From contig NZ_CP063373.1 of the NCBI RefSeq assembly GCF_015160855.1, forward strand, positions 6,386,001 through 6,450,000: a stretch of DNA of 64,000 nucleotides. The letters run 5' to 3'. Positions 1 through 8,449 of the stretch are shown in pieces. Position 1 is the stretch's first letter. Each line of letters starts with the position of its first letter. The notes under the pieces are model-generated. The model did no database searches, was not told where the DNA came from, and was given only the letters and a program-made list of their open reading frames with translations. The position numbers and the translations under genes were made by a program. The stretch comes from Streptomyces ferrugineus (GTDB lineage: Bacteria; Actinomycetota; Actinomycetes; Streptomycetales; Streptomycetaceae).

Positions 1-2
1 AC

Positions 3-530
3 GTCTGGGCCCGCCGCGTCCTCGCCGCCGTCACCGCGGCCGCCCTGGTGGTGCATCTGGCGTTCCCGCTCGCCCCGCCGCGCATGCTGGCCGCGACCGG
101 GCTGATCGACACCGGGCAGGTGTACGGCCCCTCCGTCTACGGCCCGCCCCAGACCGACCACCTCTCGAACCAGTTCGCGGCGATGCCGTCGCTGCACCTC
201 GGCTGGGCCCTGATGGTGGCGATCGGCCTGATCGTGGCGACTCGGTCCCGTCTGCGCTGGCTGTGGCTGCTGCATCCGCTGCTGACCCTGCTGGTCATCG
301 TGGGCACGGCCAACCACTACTGGCTCGACGCGATCGTGGCGACGGCCATGCTCGGCATCGCCCTCGCGGTGATCCTCCCCCAGACTTCGGCCGGGGCGAC
401 CCCCATCTCGCTTCGCTCGCCCCGGCCCGCCTCGACGGCGGCCGGACGCGGCGCCGGGAAGCCCGTGCCGACGGCCCGGGACGAGGAAGCGGTCGACGAG
501 GGATCCGTACTCGCGGGAGCGGCCCGATGA
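3..530 (+). CDS. PAP2-superfamily membrane phosphatase, 3' part only
   Basis: The frame is open to the left edge, so the N-terminus lies outside the window. The visible part has two hydrophobic segments and the PAP2 signatures PSLHLGWAL (motif 2, histidine) and NHYWLDAIVAT (motif 3, His with Asp four residues on). These are typical of the PAP2-like phosphatases related to inositol-phosphorylceramide synthase, integral membrane enzymes acting on lipid or polyprenyl phosphates. The roughly 50-residue tail is Pro/Ala/Arg-rich and probably cytosolic. The stop overlaps the next start (ATGA at 527), so the two genes are translationally coupled. The family call is firm; the substrate is unknown. Confidence 0.8.
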   Translation, partial: VWARRVLAAVTAAALVVHLAFPLAPPRMLAATGLIDTGQVYGPSVYGPPQTDHLSNQFAAMPSLHLGWALMVAIGLIVATRSRLRWLWLLHPLLTLLVIVGTANHYWLDAIVATAMLGIALAVILPQTSAGATPISLRSPRPASTAAGRGAGKPVPTARDEEAVDEGSVLAGAAR

Positions 531-1480
531 ACGCCACCGTCCTCGCCGTCGTCCTGTCCCTGGTCTCCGCCGTCGCCTACGCCGGCGCGGCCGTCGCCCA
601 GGAGCGGCTGGCCGCCCGCGCCCCCGGCTCGGGCCTGCTGCGGCTGCTGGGCTCCGGCGCCTGGTGGGGCTCGGTCCTGCTGAACGGCTCCGGCGCGCTG
701 CTGCACGTCGTGGCGCTGAAGTACGGCCCGCTGACCGTGGTGCAGCCGCTCGGCGCGCTCACCCTGGTGGCCGCGGTGCCGCTGGGTGCGCGCATCGCGG
801 GGCGGCGGGTCAGCGCGGTCGAGTGGCGCGGTACGGCGCTGACGCTGGCCGGCCTGTCCGCGATCCTCGTCACGGCGTCCGGGCCGGCGCCCGAGCAGGT
901 CCTGAGCACCTCTCAGGCGCTGGCGGTCGCGGCGGTGACGGTGACCCTGATCGGCATGCTGGCGCGGCCGGGCGCCCGGCCGGGGCTGCGGCACGCGACC
1001 GCGTCCGGCTTCGCCTCCGGTGCCGCCTCGGCGCTCACGCAGACGGTGACGGTGGCCGCGACGGACGGCTCCGCCCCGCTGCTCAGCCTCCAGGTGATCG
1101 GGGTGGCGCTGCTGGTCGCGGCCCTCGCGGCGAGCGGGCTGCTGCTGTCGCAGACCGCCTACCGGGGCGGGCTCGGCGCACCGCTCGCGGTGGTGACGCT
1201 GGCCAATCCGCTGGCGGCCGCGGCGATCGGCCTGGTCCTGCTCGGCGAGCGCCTGCAGGGCGGCCCGGCGGGCATCCTCCTGGCGCTCGCGGGGGCGGGA
1301 CTGGCGTCGTGGGGCGTGGTGCTGCTCAGCCGGGCCACCCCCGAGCCGGCCCCGGCCGACCTCGCGGCGGACGAGGACCACCCCGTCGCCGCCGTCCTGG
1401 CCCTGGAACCCGAGTCGGCGGCACAGGAACCGGCGCTGGTGCCCCGGCAGCCGGAGCCGGGGCACCTCACCGCGCTGTGA
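527..1480 (+). CDS. DMT-family membrane transporter
   Basis: A 317-residue integral membrane protein with about nine to ten hydrophobic segments arranged as two related halves. Each half has the small-residue-rich helices of the drug/metabolite transporter superfamily (VVQPLGALTLVAAVPLGARI near residue 70; TLANPLAAAAIGLVLLGERL near residue 230). The last 35 residues are acidic and Pro-rich and should lie in the cytosol. The start is the ATG overlapping the upstream PAP2 stop; the longer upstream frame is an antisense-like Arg-rich translation without membrane character and is rejected. Substrate unknown. The gene converges on the phospholipase gene with an 18-nt gap. Confidence 0.85.
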   Translation: MNATVLAVVLSLVSAVAYAGAAVAQERLAARAPGSGLLRLLGSGAWWGSVLLNGSGALLHVVALKYGPLTVVQPLGALTLVAAVPLGARIAGRRVSAVEWRGTALTLAGLSAILVTASGPAPEQVLSTSQALAVAAVTVTLIGMLARPGARPGLRHATASGFASGAASALTQTVTVAATDGSAPLLSLQVIGVALLVAALAASGLLLSQTAYRGGLGAPLAVVTLANPLAAAAIGLVLLGERLQGGPAGILLALAGAGLASWGVVLLSRATPEPAPADLAADEDHPVAAVLALEPESAAQEPALVPRQPEPGHLTAL

Positions 1481-1498
1481 ACAGCGCCGCGAGCCGGA

Positions 1499-3550
1499 CT
1501 ACTCCGTGATGATCGCCGGGTCGCTCACACCCGGCCGCCCGGTCTCCACCCGACCGGCGAACCGCCGCAGGAACGCCGGGTCGGCCCCGGCGGTGACGGT
1601 CAGGTCGTACCAGCGCCGGCTCTTCGCCAGGTCGACCGTGCGGCGCGCGGTGGCGCCGGGCCGTACGGTCACCGTCGTGGTACGGCCGCCGTACCCGTCG
1701 GCGACCTTGAGACGGACGCTCGTCACTCCCCCGTTGGTGAAGGTCAGCTCGATGTCGTCGCCCCTGTGCCGGGCGGTGACCTCGGGACCGGCCGCCTTGT
1801 TCGAACCCTTGAACCAGCGCACGAAGCCGGACGGGCCGTGCACGGTCAGGTCGTACGAGCCGTTCGAGTACGCCGAGTTCCAGGTGTCCGCGATGCTCTT
1901 GCCGGCCTCGGTGGTGTACATCCACGGCCCGTCGGTGCGGTTGCCGGACGTGACGTGGAAGGCGGCACCGGCCTTGGCGCCGGAGGCGAAGGTCAGCGTG
2001 AGCTTGCCGGCCGCCGCGTCCACCGAGCCGTCCACGTGCGGGGCGTACTTCAGCGGGCGGGCCGGACGCAGACCGCGCTCCTGCCGCGGCATGTCGGGGT
2101 CGGCCGGCGGCGTCGGCCTGTAGTCGGGGTGCCGCTCGCGGTCCGGCGGCTCGTACTCGTCCGTCCCCGGCAGCGCGGCGGGGCGGCTGTCCTTGCGGGA
2201 GAAGTCGAACGCCGAGGTCAGATCGCCACAGACGGCCCGGCGCCAGGGGGAGATATTGGTCTCCTCGACGCCGAAGCGGCGCTCCATGAAGCGCAGGATC
2301 GAGGTGTGGTCGAGGGTCTCGGAGCAGACGTAGCCGCCCTTGCTCCACGGCGAGACGACCAGCATCGGCACCCGCGGGCCGAGGCCGTAGGGGCCGGCCG
2401 GGCGGTTGGCGTCGCCCTTGTACAGGTCGGGCGAGACGTCGACCGTGGACTTGCCCCGCGAGGCGTCCTTCGGCGGGAGCGGCGGCACCACGTGGTCGAA
2501 GAAGCCGTCGTTCTCGTCGTAGGTGACGAACAGGGCCGTCTTGGACCAGACCTCCGGGTTGGAGGTGAGGGCGTCCAGGACCTGGGCGATGTACCAGGCG
2601 CCGTAGTTGGACGGCCAGTTGGAGTGCTCGGTGAAGGCCTCGGGGGCGACGACCCAGGAGATCTGCGGCAGCTTGCCCGCCTTGACGTCGGCGCGCAGCT
2701 GGTCGAAGTAGCCGTCGCCGTTCTTGACGTCGGTGCCGGTGCGGGCCTTGTCGTACCAGGGGTCTCCGGGCTTGGCGTCGCGGTACTTGTTGAAGTACAG
2801 CAGCGAGTTGTCGCCGTAGTTGCCGCGGTAGGCGTCCTCGATCCAGCCCCAGGAGCCGGCCGCGTCCAGGCCGTCGCCGGTGTCCTGGTAGAGCTTCCAG
2901 GAGATCCCGGCCTGCTCCAGACGCTCGGGGTACGTGGTCCAGCCGTAGCCGAGCTCGTCGTTGCCGAGGACCGGGCCGCCGCCCGTGCCGTCGTTGCCGG
3001 TGTACCCCGACCACATGTAGTAGCGGTTCGGGTCGGTCGAGCCGATGAAGGAGCAGTGGTAGGCGTCGCACACCGTGAAGGCGTCGGCGAGGGCGTAGTG
3101 GAAGGGGATGTCCTCGCGGGTCAGATACGCCATGGTCGTGGTGCCCTTGGCGGGGATCCACTGGTCGTACTTGCCGCCGTTGTACGCCTGCTGGCCGTCG
3201 GTCCAGCCGTGCGGGAGGCCCTCCAGGAACTGCATGCCGAGGTCGTCGGCGTCCGGGTGGAACGGCAGGATCTCCTCGCCGCCGTTCGACTGGTGCCAGT
3301 TCGACTTGCCGTTGTCCAGCTTCACCGGGCGCGGGTCGCCGAAGCCGCGGACGCCGCGCAGCTTGCCGAAGTAGTGATCGAAGGAACGGTTCTCCTGCAT
3401 CAGGACGACGATGTGCTCGACGTCCTCGATCGACCCGGTGCGATGGTTCGCCGGGAGCGCGGCGGCCCGCTGGATGCTGCTCGACAGGGTCGTGAACGCC
3501 GTGGTCGCGCCCGCGAGTTGAAGGAATCTGCGCCGGTTGACTTCGGGCAT
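1499..3550 (-). CDS. Tat-secreted phosphocholine-specific phospholipase C
   Basis: A 683-residue secreted phosphoesterase that hydrolyses phosphatidylcholine-type lipids to diacylglycerol and phosphocholine. It opens with a twin-arginine signal (NRRRFLQLAG, residues 5-14) and a hydrophobic core ending near AAA. The phosphoesterase motif ENRSFDHYFG is at residues 53-62; TYDENDGFFDHVVPP and HTSILRFMERRFGV follow, as in the PlcC/acid-phosphatase AcpA superfamily. The C-terminal third has two beta-rich repeats of the DUF756 type usual in this family. The length matches typical bacterial family members (about 680-700 residues). The start was set at 3550 because the Tat motif follows directly and an AAGAGG ribosome site lies upstream; further-upstream codons add unlikely sequence. 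Confidence 0.92.
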   Translation of the reverse strand: MPEVNRRRFLQLAGATTAFTTLSSSIQRAAALPANHRTGSIEDVEHIVVLMQENRSFDHYFGKLRGVRGFGDPRPVKLDNGKSNWHQSNGGEEILPFHPDADDLGMQFLEGLPHGWTDGQQAYNGGKYDQWIPAKGTTTMAYLTREDIPFHYALADAFTVCDAYHCSFIGSTDPNRYYMWSGYTGNDGTGGGPVLGNDELGYGWTTYPERLEQAGISWKLYQDTGDGLDAAGSWGWIEDAYRGNYGDNSLLYFNKYRDAKPGDPWYDKARTGTDVKNGDGYFDQLRADVKAGKLPQISWVVAPEAFTEHSNWPSNYGAWYIAQVLDALTSNPEVWSKTALFVTYDENDGFFDHVVPPLPPKDASRGKSTVDVSPDLYKGDANRPAGPYGLGPRVPMLVVSPWSKGGYVCSETLDHTSILRFMERRFGVEETNISPWRRAVCGDLTSAFDFSRKDSRPAALPGTDEYEPPDRERHPDYRPTPPADPDMPRQERGLRPARPLKYAPHVDGSVDAAAGKLTLTFASGAKAGAAFHVTSGNRTDGPWMYTTEAGKSIADTWNSAYSNGSYDLTVHGPSGFVRWFKGSNKAAGPEVTARHRGDDIELTFTNGGVTSVRLKVADGYGGRTTTVTVRPGATARRTVDLAKSRRWYDLTVTAGADPAFLRRFAGRVETGRPGVSDPAIITE

Positions 3551-3867
3551 GAGTGAGGGACCTCTTCCCATCGAGGGTGTTGTGACCGGCCGTTGGTGAC
3601 GGAATGCGCGCGAAAGGAGTGTTTCAGGAGCACCAAACGTCAGGGAAGGGTCCGGTGGCGCTCGTGTGAAACTCGTCGGTACGTGGGGTGTGCCGGGCCA
3701 GGGCGCGGGGATGGTCGCGATCACGACAGAGACGGCGCGCACGGATTCCCCGCCGACCTCACGAGGTCTCCACGGCGGTGTCCTGGTCACGGGTGCGGGT
3801 CCGGGTGCTCAGGACCAGGATCGACGGCGCCCACTCGACCTCACTGGAATCTTTCGGGGCGACGCCC
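3551..3867. other. Intergenic region between divergent phospholipase and sugar operon
   Basis: No gene is supportable here. It holds the leader and presumably the promoter of the phospholipase gene (minus strand). The short Arg-rich frames on the plus strand have no start context or recognisable homology. Confidence 0.6.
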
Positions 3868-3920
3868 TTGACACGTCCGTGAGACCGGATCGATAGTACC
3901 CAGAACTTAAAGCGCTTTAA
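3868..3920 (+). promoter_or_regulatory. Vegetative-type promoter with LacI-family operator
   Basis: TTGACA (3868-3873) is followed after 17-18 nt by CGATAGT (-10, 3891-3897). Ten bases further is the perfect 14-bp palindrome TTAAAGCGCTTTAA (3907-3920). A central GCGC flanked by AAA/TTT is the hallmark of LacI/GalR operators, and its position just past the -10 box would block RNA polymerase. It faces the sugar-metabolism remnant and isomerase gene downstream. The regulator gene is not in this window. Confidence 0.75.
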
Positions 3921-4104
3921 AGCATTCGGTTGTTCCAACAAAGCCCGCACAATGAGGTGCCATCAGCATGAACCGCACATCCCGCTCGTCTGGGACACCA
4001 TCCGCAAGGGCGCCGAGACCGCCGCCGACCAGGCGAACCTGGTGCAGAACGCGGAGGCCGTCTCCGGTGAGGCACTGGGCGCCAGGCTCAACTCCACCGA
4101 CTTT

Positions 4105-4444
4105 CAGCACGCCCTGTGCGTGATCCAGGTCCAGGGCGCGGTCAATCTGGAGCAGCGCTGCGCCGGTGTCGCGCACCGGCTTCGGCCTGCCCAACGGCCT
4201 GTTCTTCGACGTCCTGGGCGTCGGCGGCCGGGCCGCGTTCGACCAGCACCGGCCCGCCGAGTACCTCTTCGACGACGCCCAGCCCCAGGCCCGTGCCTTC
4301 CTCGACCAGGTCGCCGGCGTCGCCGAACCGCTCCCGGCCTGCGCCACCTTCGCCGACGCGCTGCGAACCATGGAGATCATCCAGGCCGTCGTCGCCTCCT
4401 CCCGCGAGGACGGTGCCGCCGTCCTCGTGCCGCCCGCCGCCTGA
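4105..4444 (+). pseudogene. Gfo/Idh/MocA-family oxidoreductase, C-terminal remnant
   Basis: The frame from 4166 (GTG) reads FGLPNGLFFDVLGVGGRAAF, then FDQHRPAEYLFDDAQPQARA and FADALRTMEIIQAVVAS. This is the end of an NAD(P)-dependent sugar or inositol dehydrogenase of the Gfo/Idh/MocA family. The N-terminal Rossmann domain is absent. Between DDAQP and QARAFLDQ about 40 residues usually present in the family appear deleted. An upstream piece in another frame (ALCVI...AV..EQR, from about 4105) resembles the preceding segment and implies a frameshift. It lies between the LacI-type operator and the intact isomerase, so it was probably the first gene of that operon. Confidence 0.65.
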
Positions 4445-4482
4445 ACCCGAAGCACTCGCCCCGCACCCGCAAGGAGACAGCC

Positions 4483-5481
4483 ATGGCCCTCAAGCTCGGC
4501 GCGTACACCGCCTGTCTGCACGACCGCACCCTCACCGAGGCCCTCGACATCCTCCAGGAGAACGGCCTGACGTCGGTCGAGGTCAACACCGGCGGTTTCA
4601 TCCCCTCTCCGCATTGCCCCGTCGACCTGCTGCTGTCCTCGGCCACCGCCCGCGAGGAGTACCTCGCGACCTTCGCCCACCGCGGCATGGAACTGACCGG
4701 CCTGAACTGCAACGGCAACCCCCTCAACCCGCTGCCCGGGGTGGGCCCCAAGCACGCCGACGACCTGCGCCGCACCATCCGCCTCGCCGGGCTGCTCGGC
4801 ATCAGGCACGTGGTGACCATGTCCGGCACCCCGGGCTCCGACCCGGACGCCAAGTACCCCTCCTGGGTCGTCAACCCCTGGGACGGCGTCTACATGGACG
4901 TCCTGGACTACCAGTGGGGCGTGGCCGTCGAGTTCTGGAAGGAGATCGACGCCCTCGCGCGGGAGAACGACGTCAGGGTCGCCATCGAGATGCACCCGCA
5001 CAACGTCGTCTTCTCCCCGGTGACGTTGAAGCGCCTCGTCGACGAGGGCGGGCTCACCAACGTCGGCGCCGAGATGGACCCCTCCCATCTGATGTGGCAG
5101 GGCATGGACGTCATCGCCGCCATCAAGTGGCTGGGCCCGCTCGTCTTCCACGCCGCCGCCAAGGACGCCACCCTCTGCCCCGGCGCCGACATCCGCGGCG
5201 TACGGGACACGTCGTTCACCCGCGTACCGGCCGACGCGCCGGACAAGGTGCCCACGGGCTACGGCTTCTGGTGCAACGCGTGGCCCGAGAACCCGGCCTG
5301 GAAGTTCGTCGCCGTCGGCCTCGGCAACGACGTCCCCTTCTGGACCGAGTTCCTGCGCGCCCTCGCCGAGGTCGACCCGCAGATGGCCGTCAACATCGAG
5401 CACGAGGACGCCGCCTACTCCCGCACCGAGGGCCTCGCCCTCGCCGCCAAGAACCTCCACATCGCGGCGGCGGTACTCTGA
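4483..5481 (+). CDS. Sugar phosphate isomerase/epimerase (xylose-isomerase-like TIM barrel)
   Basis: A 332-residue cytosolic protein of the AP-endonuclease-2/xylose-isomerase-like superfamily (IolE/IolH/YcjR type). Candidate metal ligands are the Glu in IEMHPHNVVF, Asp/His in AEMDPSHLMWQ, the His in VFHAAAKD and the Glu in VNIEHED. The ATG at 4483 is preceded by AAGGAG at the right distance; the frame stays open upstream but reads non-homologous sequence. Genes of this kind usually sit beside Gfo/Idh/MocA dehydrogenases in sugar or inositol pathways, which agrees with the remnant just upstream and the LacI-type operator. The exact sugar cannot be told. Confidence 0.85.
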   Translation: MALKLGAYTACLHDRTLTEALDILQENGLTSVEVNTGGFIPSPHCPVDLLLSSATAREEYLATFAHRGMELTGLNCNGNPLNPLPGVGPKHADDLRRTIRLAGLLGIRHVVTMSGTPGSDPDAKYPSWVVNPWDGVYMDVLDYQWGVAVEFWKEIDALARENDVRVAIEMHPHNVVFSPVTLKRLVDEGGLTNVGAEMDPSHLMWQGMDVIAAIKWLGPLVFHAAAKDATLCPGADIRGVRDTSFTRVPADAPDKVPTGYGFWCNAWPENPAWKFVAVGLGNDVPFWTEFLRALAEVDPQMAVNIEHEDAAYSRTEGLALAAKNLHIAAAVL

Positions 5482-5495
5482 CCCGCGTCTCTTGA

Positions 5496-5532
5496 CCGGG
5501 CCCCGTTCCCACGAGCCGGGAACGGGGGCCGG
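5496..5532 (+). terminator. Hairpin terminator after the isomerase gene
   Basis: CCCCGTTCCC (5501-5510) pairs perfectly with GGGAACGGGG (5518-5527) around a 7-nt loop, with further GC pairing outside. It starts 15 nt after the stop codon. It lacks a U tract, as is common for Streptomyces terminators. Confidence 0.8.
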
Positions 5533-5730
5533 TGAGTCCGTGTGCGCGGTGCGTGTGCGGTCGGCTCAGTCGCGTCCCGCCGACAGCGAGTAGCCAGGCC
5601 CTCCTGGAAACCGGACGCCGAAGCACCATCCGACGACGGCGGCACGGGGCCCTCCCCCTGAAACGCGCACAGTGGCAGGACGACGGCGTAGCCCACGACG
5701 GGATCCTCGGGAACACCCGGTCGCGGATCA

Positions 5731-6444
5731 TCGCGGCTCCGAACAGCGCGCGGCCCAGGGCGAAGAAGGCCACGGCCCACGGGTCGACGTCGAGCCGGAA
5801 CTCCGGCGAGCCCGCCACGTCGTCGATGAGGTCGAGCGCCTCCACGTCGGCGGGTCCCGGACGCGGCACCCGGGGGAAGCGCTGCGCGGATTCCGGGTAG
5901 CGGCGGTTGTGGGCATGCTCCTCGCGGCGGTCGAAGAGGTACGTGCGGCACAGCCGCTCGGCCGGATCGGGGCGGCGGGCCAGCAGCGCGTCGTGGACCG
6001 CCGCCGAGCTGACCGGGGAGGTGCGGGGGCCGCACCGGGGGGCCGTAGCGCGAGCGGATCGGCCCGGCGTCGGTGTGGAACGGCAGCGCGGCCCGGGTCC
6101 GGTAGCCGCGTGCCGCCGGATCGGCCAGGCCGCGGCCGGTGTCCCTGACATGGCCGAGCGGGTGCCCGTCCGCGTCCTGCGGGACGGGCCGCCCCAGGTA
6201 CTGACCGAGGCCCCAGAGGACCGTACTCGCAGCCGGCTCGCCCAACTCCTCGACCGGGATGCCCTGGACGAGCACGAACCCCCGCCCGCGCGCCTGCGCA
6301 CGGCGAAGTCGATCTCGGCCGGCTGGTGCGGCGAGAGCCGTACGATCCACTCCTCGGGGTCGTTCGCCGGATTCCCGCCACTCCACACCGAGGCCCCGAA
6401 CGGGGCGCGTGCGGCGCCTCACCCGCGTCCGTCATACCGGTCAT
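5731..6444 (-). pseudogene. Broken TauD/TfdA-like dioxygenase
   Basis: Three frames must be joined to read one Fe(II)/2-oxoglutarate dioxygenase-like protein. The start is at 6444 (MTGMTDAGEAP). Next come WIVRLSPHQPAEIDFAVR in a second frame, RGFVLVQGIPVEELGEPAAS with RAALPFHTDAGPI in a third, and VHDALLARRPDPAERLCRTY to GRALFGAA back in the second. FHTDAG is the HxD part of the iron facial triad. The distal His/Arg region is missing and similarity stops near 5731. At least three frameshifts plus a 3' truncation make it non-functional. Confidence 0.7.
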
Positions 6445-6589
6445 GTGCGCCTCCGTACCACCGACGGTCAGCCTCATCAGACCAGTTCGGGCACGGGAAC
6501 CCGACCGTGGGACGGAGGGGGACGGTCCTGCGCCGCTCGCCCGCCCCATCCTGGCGGGCGGCCCTACGACGCGCCTGCGGTCAGGGCGC

Positions 6590-8287
6590 TCACCGTTCGT
6601 GGACCACGCGGCCGTCGAACACGGTGAGATCCACCTGGACCTCGGTGATGTCATGGGGGTCGAGGTCGAGCAGCGGGCGGTCGAGGACGCACAGATCCGC
6701 CACCTTGCCCGGTTCGATCGTGCCCTTCCAGCCGTCGGCGAAGTCCTGCCAGGCGGCGTTGGCCGTGTAGGCGCGCAGGGCGTCGGCGAGCGGCAGGCAC
6801 TGGTCGGGGCCGCTGGGGCGGCCGCTGGCCTTCGACTCGCGCAGCATCATCGAGGCGACGCCCTGGCGCCAGTCGGGCTCCGTAATCGGAGCGTCGGAGC
6901 TGGCGCAGACCCGCACGCCGGCGTCCGTCGCGGAGCGCGCCGGCCACTGGTAGGCCGAGCGCTCGGGGCCCACGACCTCGTCCATCAGGTCGGAGATCGT
7001 CCACTTGATGGCGGGGTTCATGTTGACGCCGTAGCCATGCGCGGCCAGCTTGGCGAGGCTGTCGGGGCCGATGAAGTCGCCGTGGATGACGTAGTGGCGG
7101 GCATCGGGCCGGGGCGCGGCCTCGTCGGCGGCGACGAAGGCGTCCACGACGGTGTCGATGGCTCGGTCGCCGGTGACGTGCACGCCGACCTGGAAGCCGG
7201 CCTCGTGCGCGAGGCGGATCATCTCGCGCAGTTCCTCGACCTGGAGCGCGGGCGTCTCGCCGTGCACGCACAGGGCGCCGTGGCCGCCTTCCGGGTACGG
7301 CTCGCTCATCCACGCCGTGCGGTTCGGCGGCACCCCGTCGCCGAAGATCTTGACGCCGATGGCCCGCAGCAGCCTCGGATCGGCGGACTCGGGCCGGCGC
7401 AGCTCCGCCAGCCCCGCGCGCACGTCGTCGGCGGAACCGCCCATCGGCGCGGGCAGCAGCAGGACGCTGACGCGGGCCTCGAGCTCGCCGTCGGCGGCGA
7501 GTTCGGCGTAGGCGTGCCAGTTGTCGGTGCTCAGGCCGCCGAAGAGGGTGCCGGCGCCGCCGGGCCCGAGGCCGGGCTCGGTGTAGCTGGTGATGCCGCG
7601 GGAGTGGAGTTCGCGGATCACGCCCTGGATGGCCTGGCGGCGCTGGGCGGTCGTGGGCGAGGGGAGCGCGGCTTGGAGGAGCCCCTGGGCTGCCTCCCGG
7701 AGGATGCCGGTGGGCTCACCGTCGGGGTCGGTGTCGATGACGCCGCCGGGCGGGGGCGCGGTGTCCGCGTCGATCCCGCAGCGGCGCAGGGCGGCGGTGT
7801 TGGCCCACACCATGTGGGAGGAGAAGTCGGTCAGGCAGACCGGGTTGTCCGGCGCCACCGCGTCCAGGTCCCGACGGTTCGGGAAGCGCTTCGGGTCGGC
7901 GAGACACTCCGCCAGGTAGCCGGAGTCCCAGCCGAGCCCGACGATCCAGTCCCCCGGTCGGGCGGCGGACACCGCGCTGTCCACGACCGCGGCGATGTCG
8001 GCGATGGACCCCACCGCGGGATGGCCGACGAAGAGGGCGAAGGGGGGCTTGGTCATCCCGTACGCGGCCCCGTGCAGGTGTGAGTCGTTGATGCCGGGCA
8101 GCACGGTCCGGCCGCCCAGGTCGACGACCCGCGTGCCGGGTCCGGCCAGGGCACGCATCTCGGCGTCGGTGCCGACCGCGACGATGTCCCGGCCGCGCAC
8201 GGCCACGCCTTCGGCGACGGTGAAGTCGCGGTCGACGGTGAGGACCTGGCCGCCGGTCAGGACGAGGGTGGGAGCGGTGTCGCTCAC
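6590..8287 (-). CDS. YtcJ-like metal-dependent amidohydrolase
   Basis: A 565-residue enzyme of amidohydrolase family 3, the group hydrolysing N-acyl or cyclic amide bonds. Visible active-site elements are the HLH metal motif at residues 70-72 (NDSHLHG), the lysine of IGVKIFGDG (metal-bridging in related enzymes), HVTGDRAID, YVIHGDF and SSDAPITEPD. The start is GTG at 8287 with GAGG six bases upstream. It is the last gene of the binding-protein/ATPase/permease operon, after a 160-nt G/C-repeat spacer, suggesting that the imported compound is hydrolysed by this enzyme. Substrate unknown. Confidence 0.88.
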   Translation of the reverse strand: MSDTAPTLVLTGGQVLTVDRDFTVAEGVAVRGRDIVAVGTDAEMRALAGPGTRVVDLGGRTVLPGINDSHLHGAAYGMTKPPFALFVGHPAVGSIADIAAVVDSAVSAARPGDWIVGLGWDSGYLAECLADPKRFPNRRDLDAVAPDNPVCLTDFSSHMVWANTAALRRCGIDADTAPPPGGVIDTDPDGEPTGILREAAQGLLQAALPSPTTAQRRQAIQGVIRELHSRGITSYTEPGLGPGGAGTLFGGLSTDNWHAYAELAADGELEARVSVLLLPAPMGGSADDVRAGLAELRRPESADPRLLRAIGVKIFGDGVPPNRTAWMSEPYPEGGHGALCVHGETPALQVEELREMIRLAHEAGFQVGVHVTGDRAIDTVVDAFVAADEAAPRPDARHYVIHGDFIGPDSLAKLAAHGYGVNMNPAIKWTISDLMDEVVGPERSAYQWPARSATDAGVRVCASSDAPITEPDWRQGVASMMLRESKASGRPSGPDQCLPLADALRAYTANAAWQDFADGWKGTIEPGKVADLCVLDRPLLDLDPHDITEVQVDLTVFDGRVVHER

Positions 8288-8324
8288 GGGAGACCTCTCT
8301 CGGGGGATCAGGGGATCAGATGGT

Positions 8325-8420
8325 CAGGGGGGCAGAGGGGCAGGGGGGCAGAGGGGCAGGGGGGCAGAGGGGCAGGGGGGCAGGGGGGCAGGGGGGGCAG
8401 GGGGGGCAGGGGGGGCAGGG
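8325..8420. repeat. GGGGCAG-type low-complexity tandem repeat
   Basis: About 95 bp made almost only of GGGGCAG, GGGGGGCAG and GGGGGGGCAG units on the plus strand. It lies between the permease stop and the amidohydrolase start, so the transcript carries the C-rich strand. The unit varies in G-run length as expected from slippage, and the plus strand could form G-quadruplexes. Confidence 0.9.
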
Positions 8421-8449
8421 GATCGGTCGGGTATCGGGGAGTACGGGGG

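Noticed and set aside
1766..3556. A 596-codon open frame antisense to the phospholipase gene
   Set aside because: Val/Gly/Arg-rich shadow translation; the minus strand carries the Tat signal and enzyme motifs.
3907..5460. A 517-codon open frame antisense to the isomerase gene
   Set aside because: Arises from high GC opposite a real gene; the sense strand has a recognisable enzyme, a ribosome site and proper codon bias.
8325..8420. Possible CRISPR array or attachment site in the G-rich repeats
   Set aside because: Units are 7-10 bp with no unique spacers; it is low-complexity slippage DNA.
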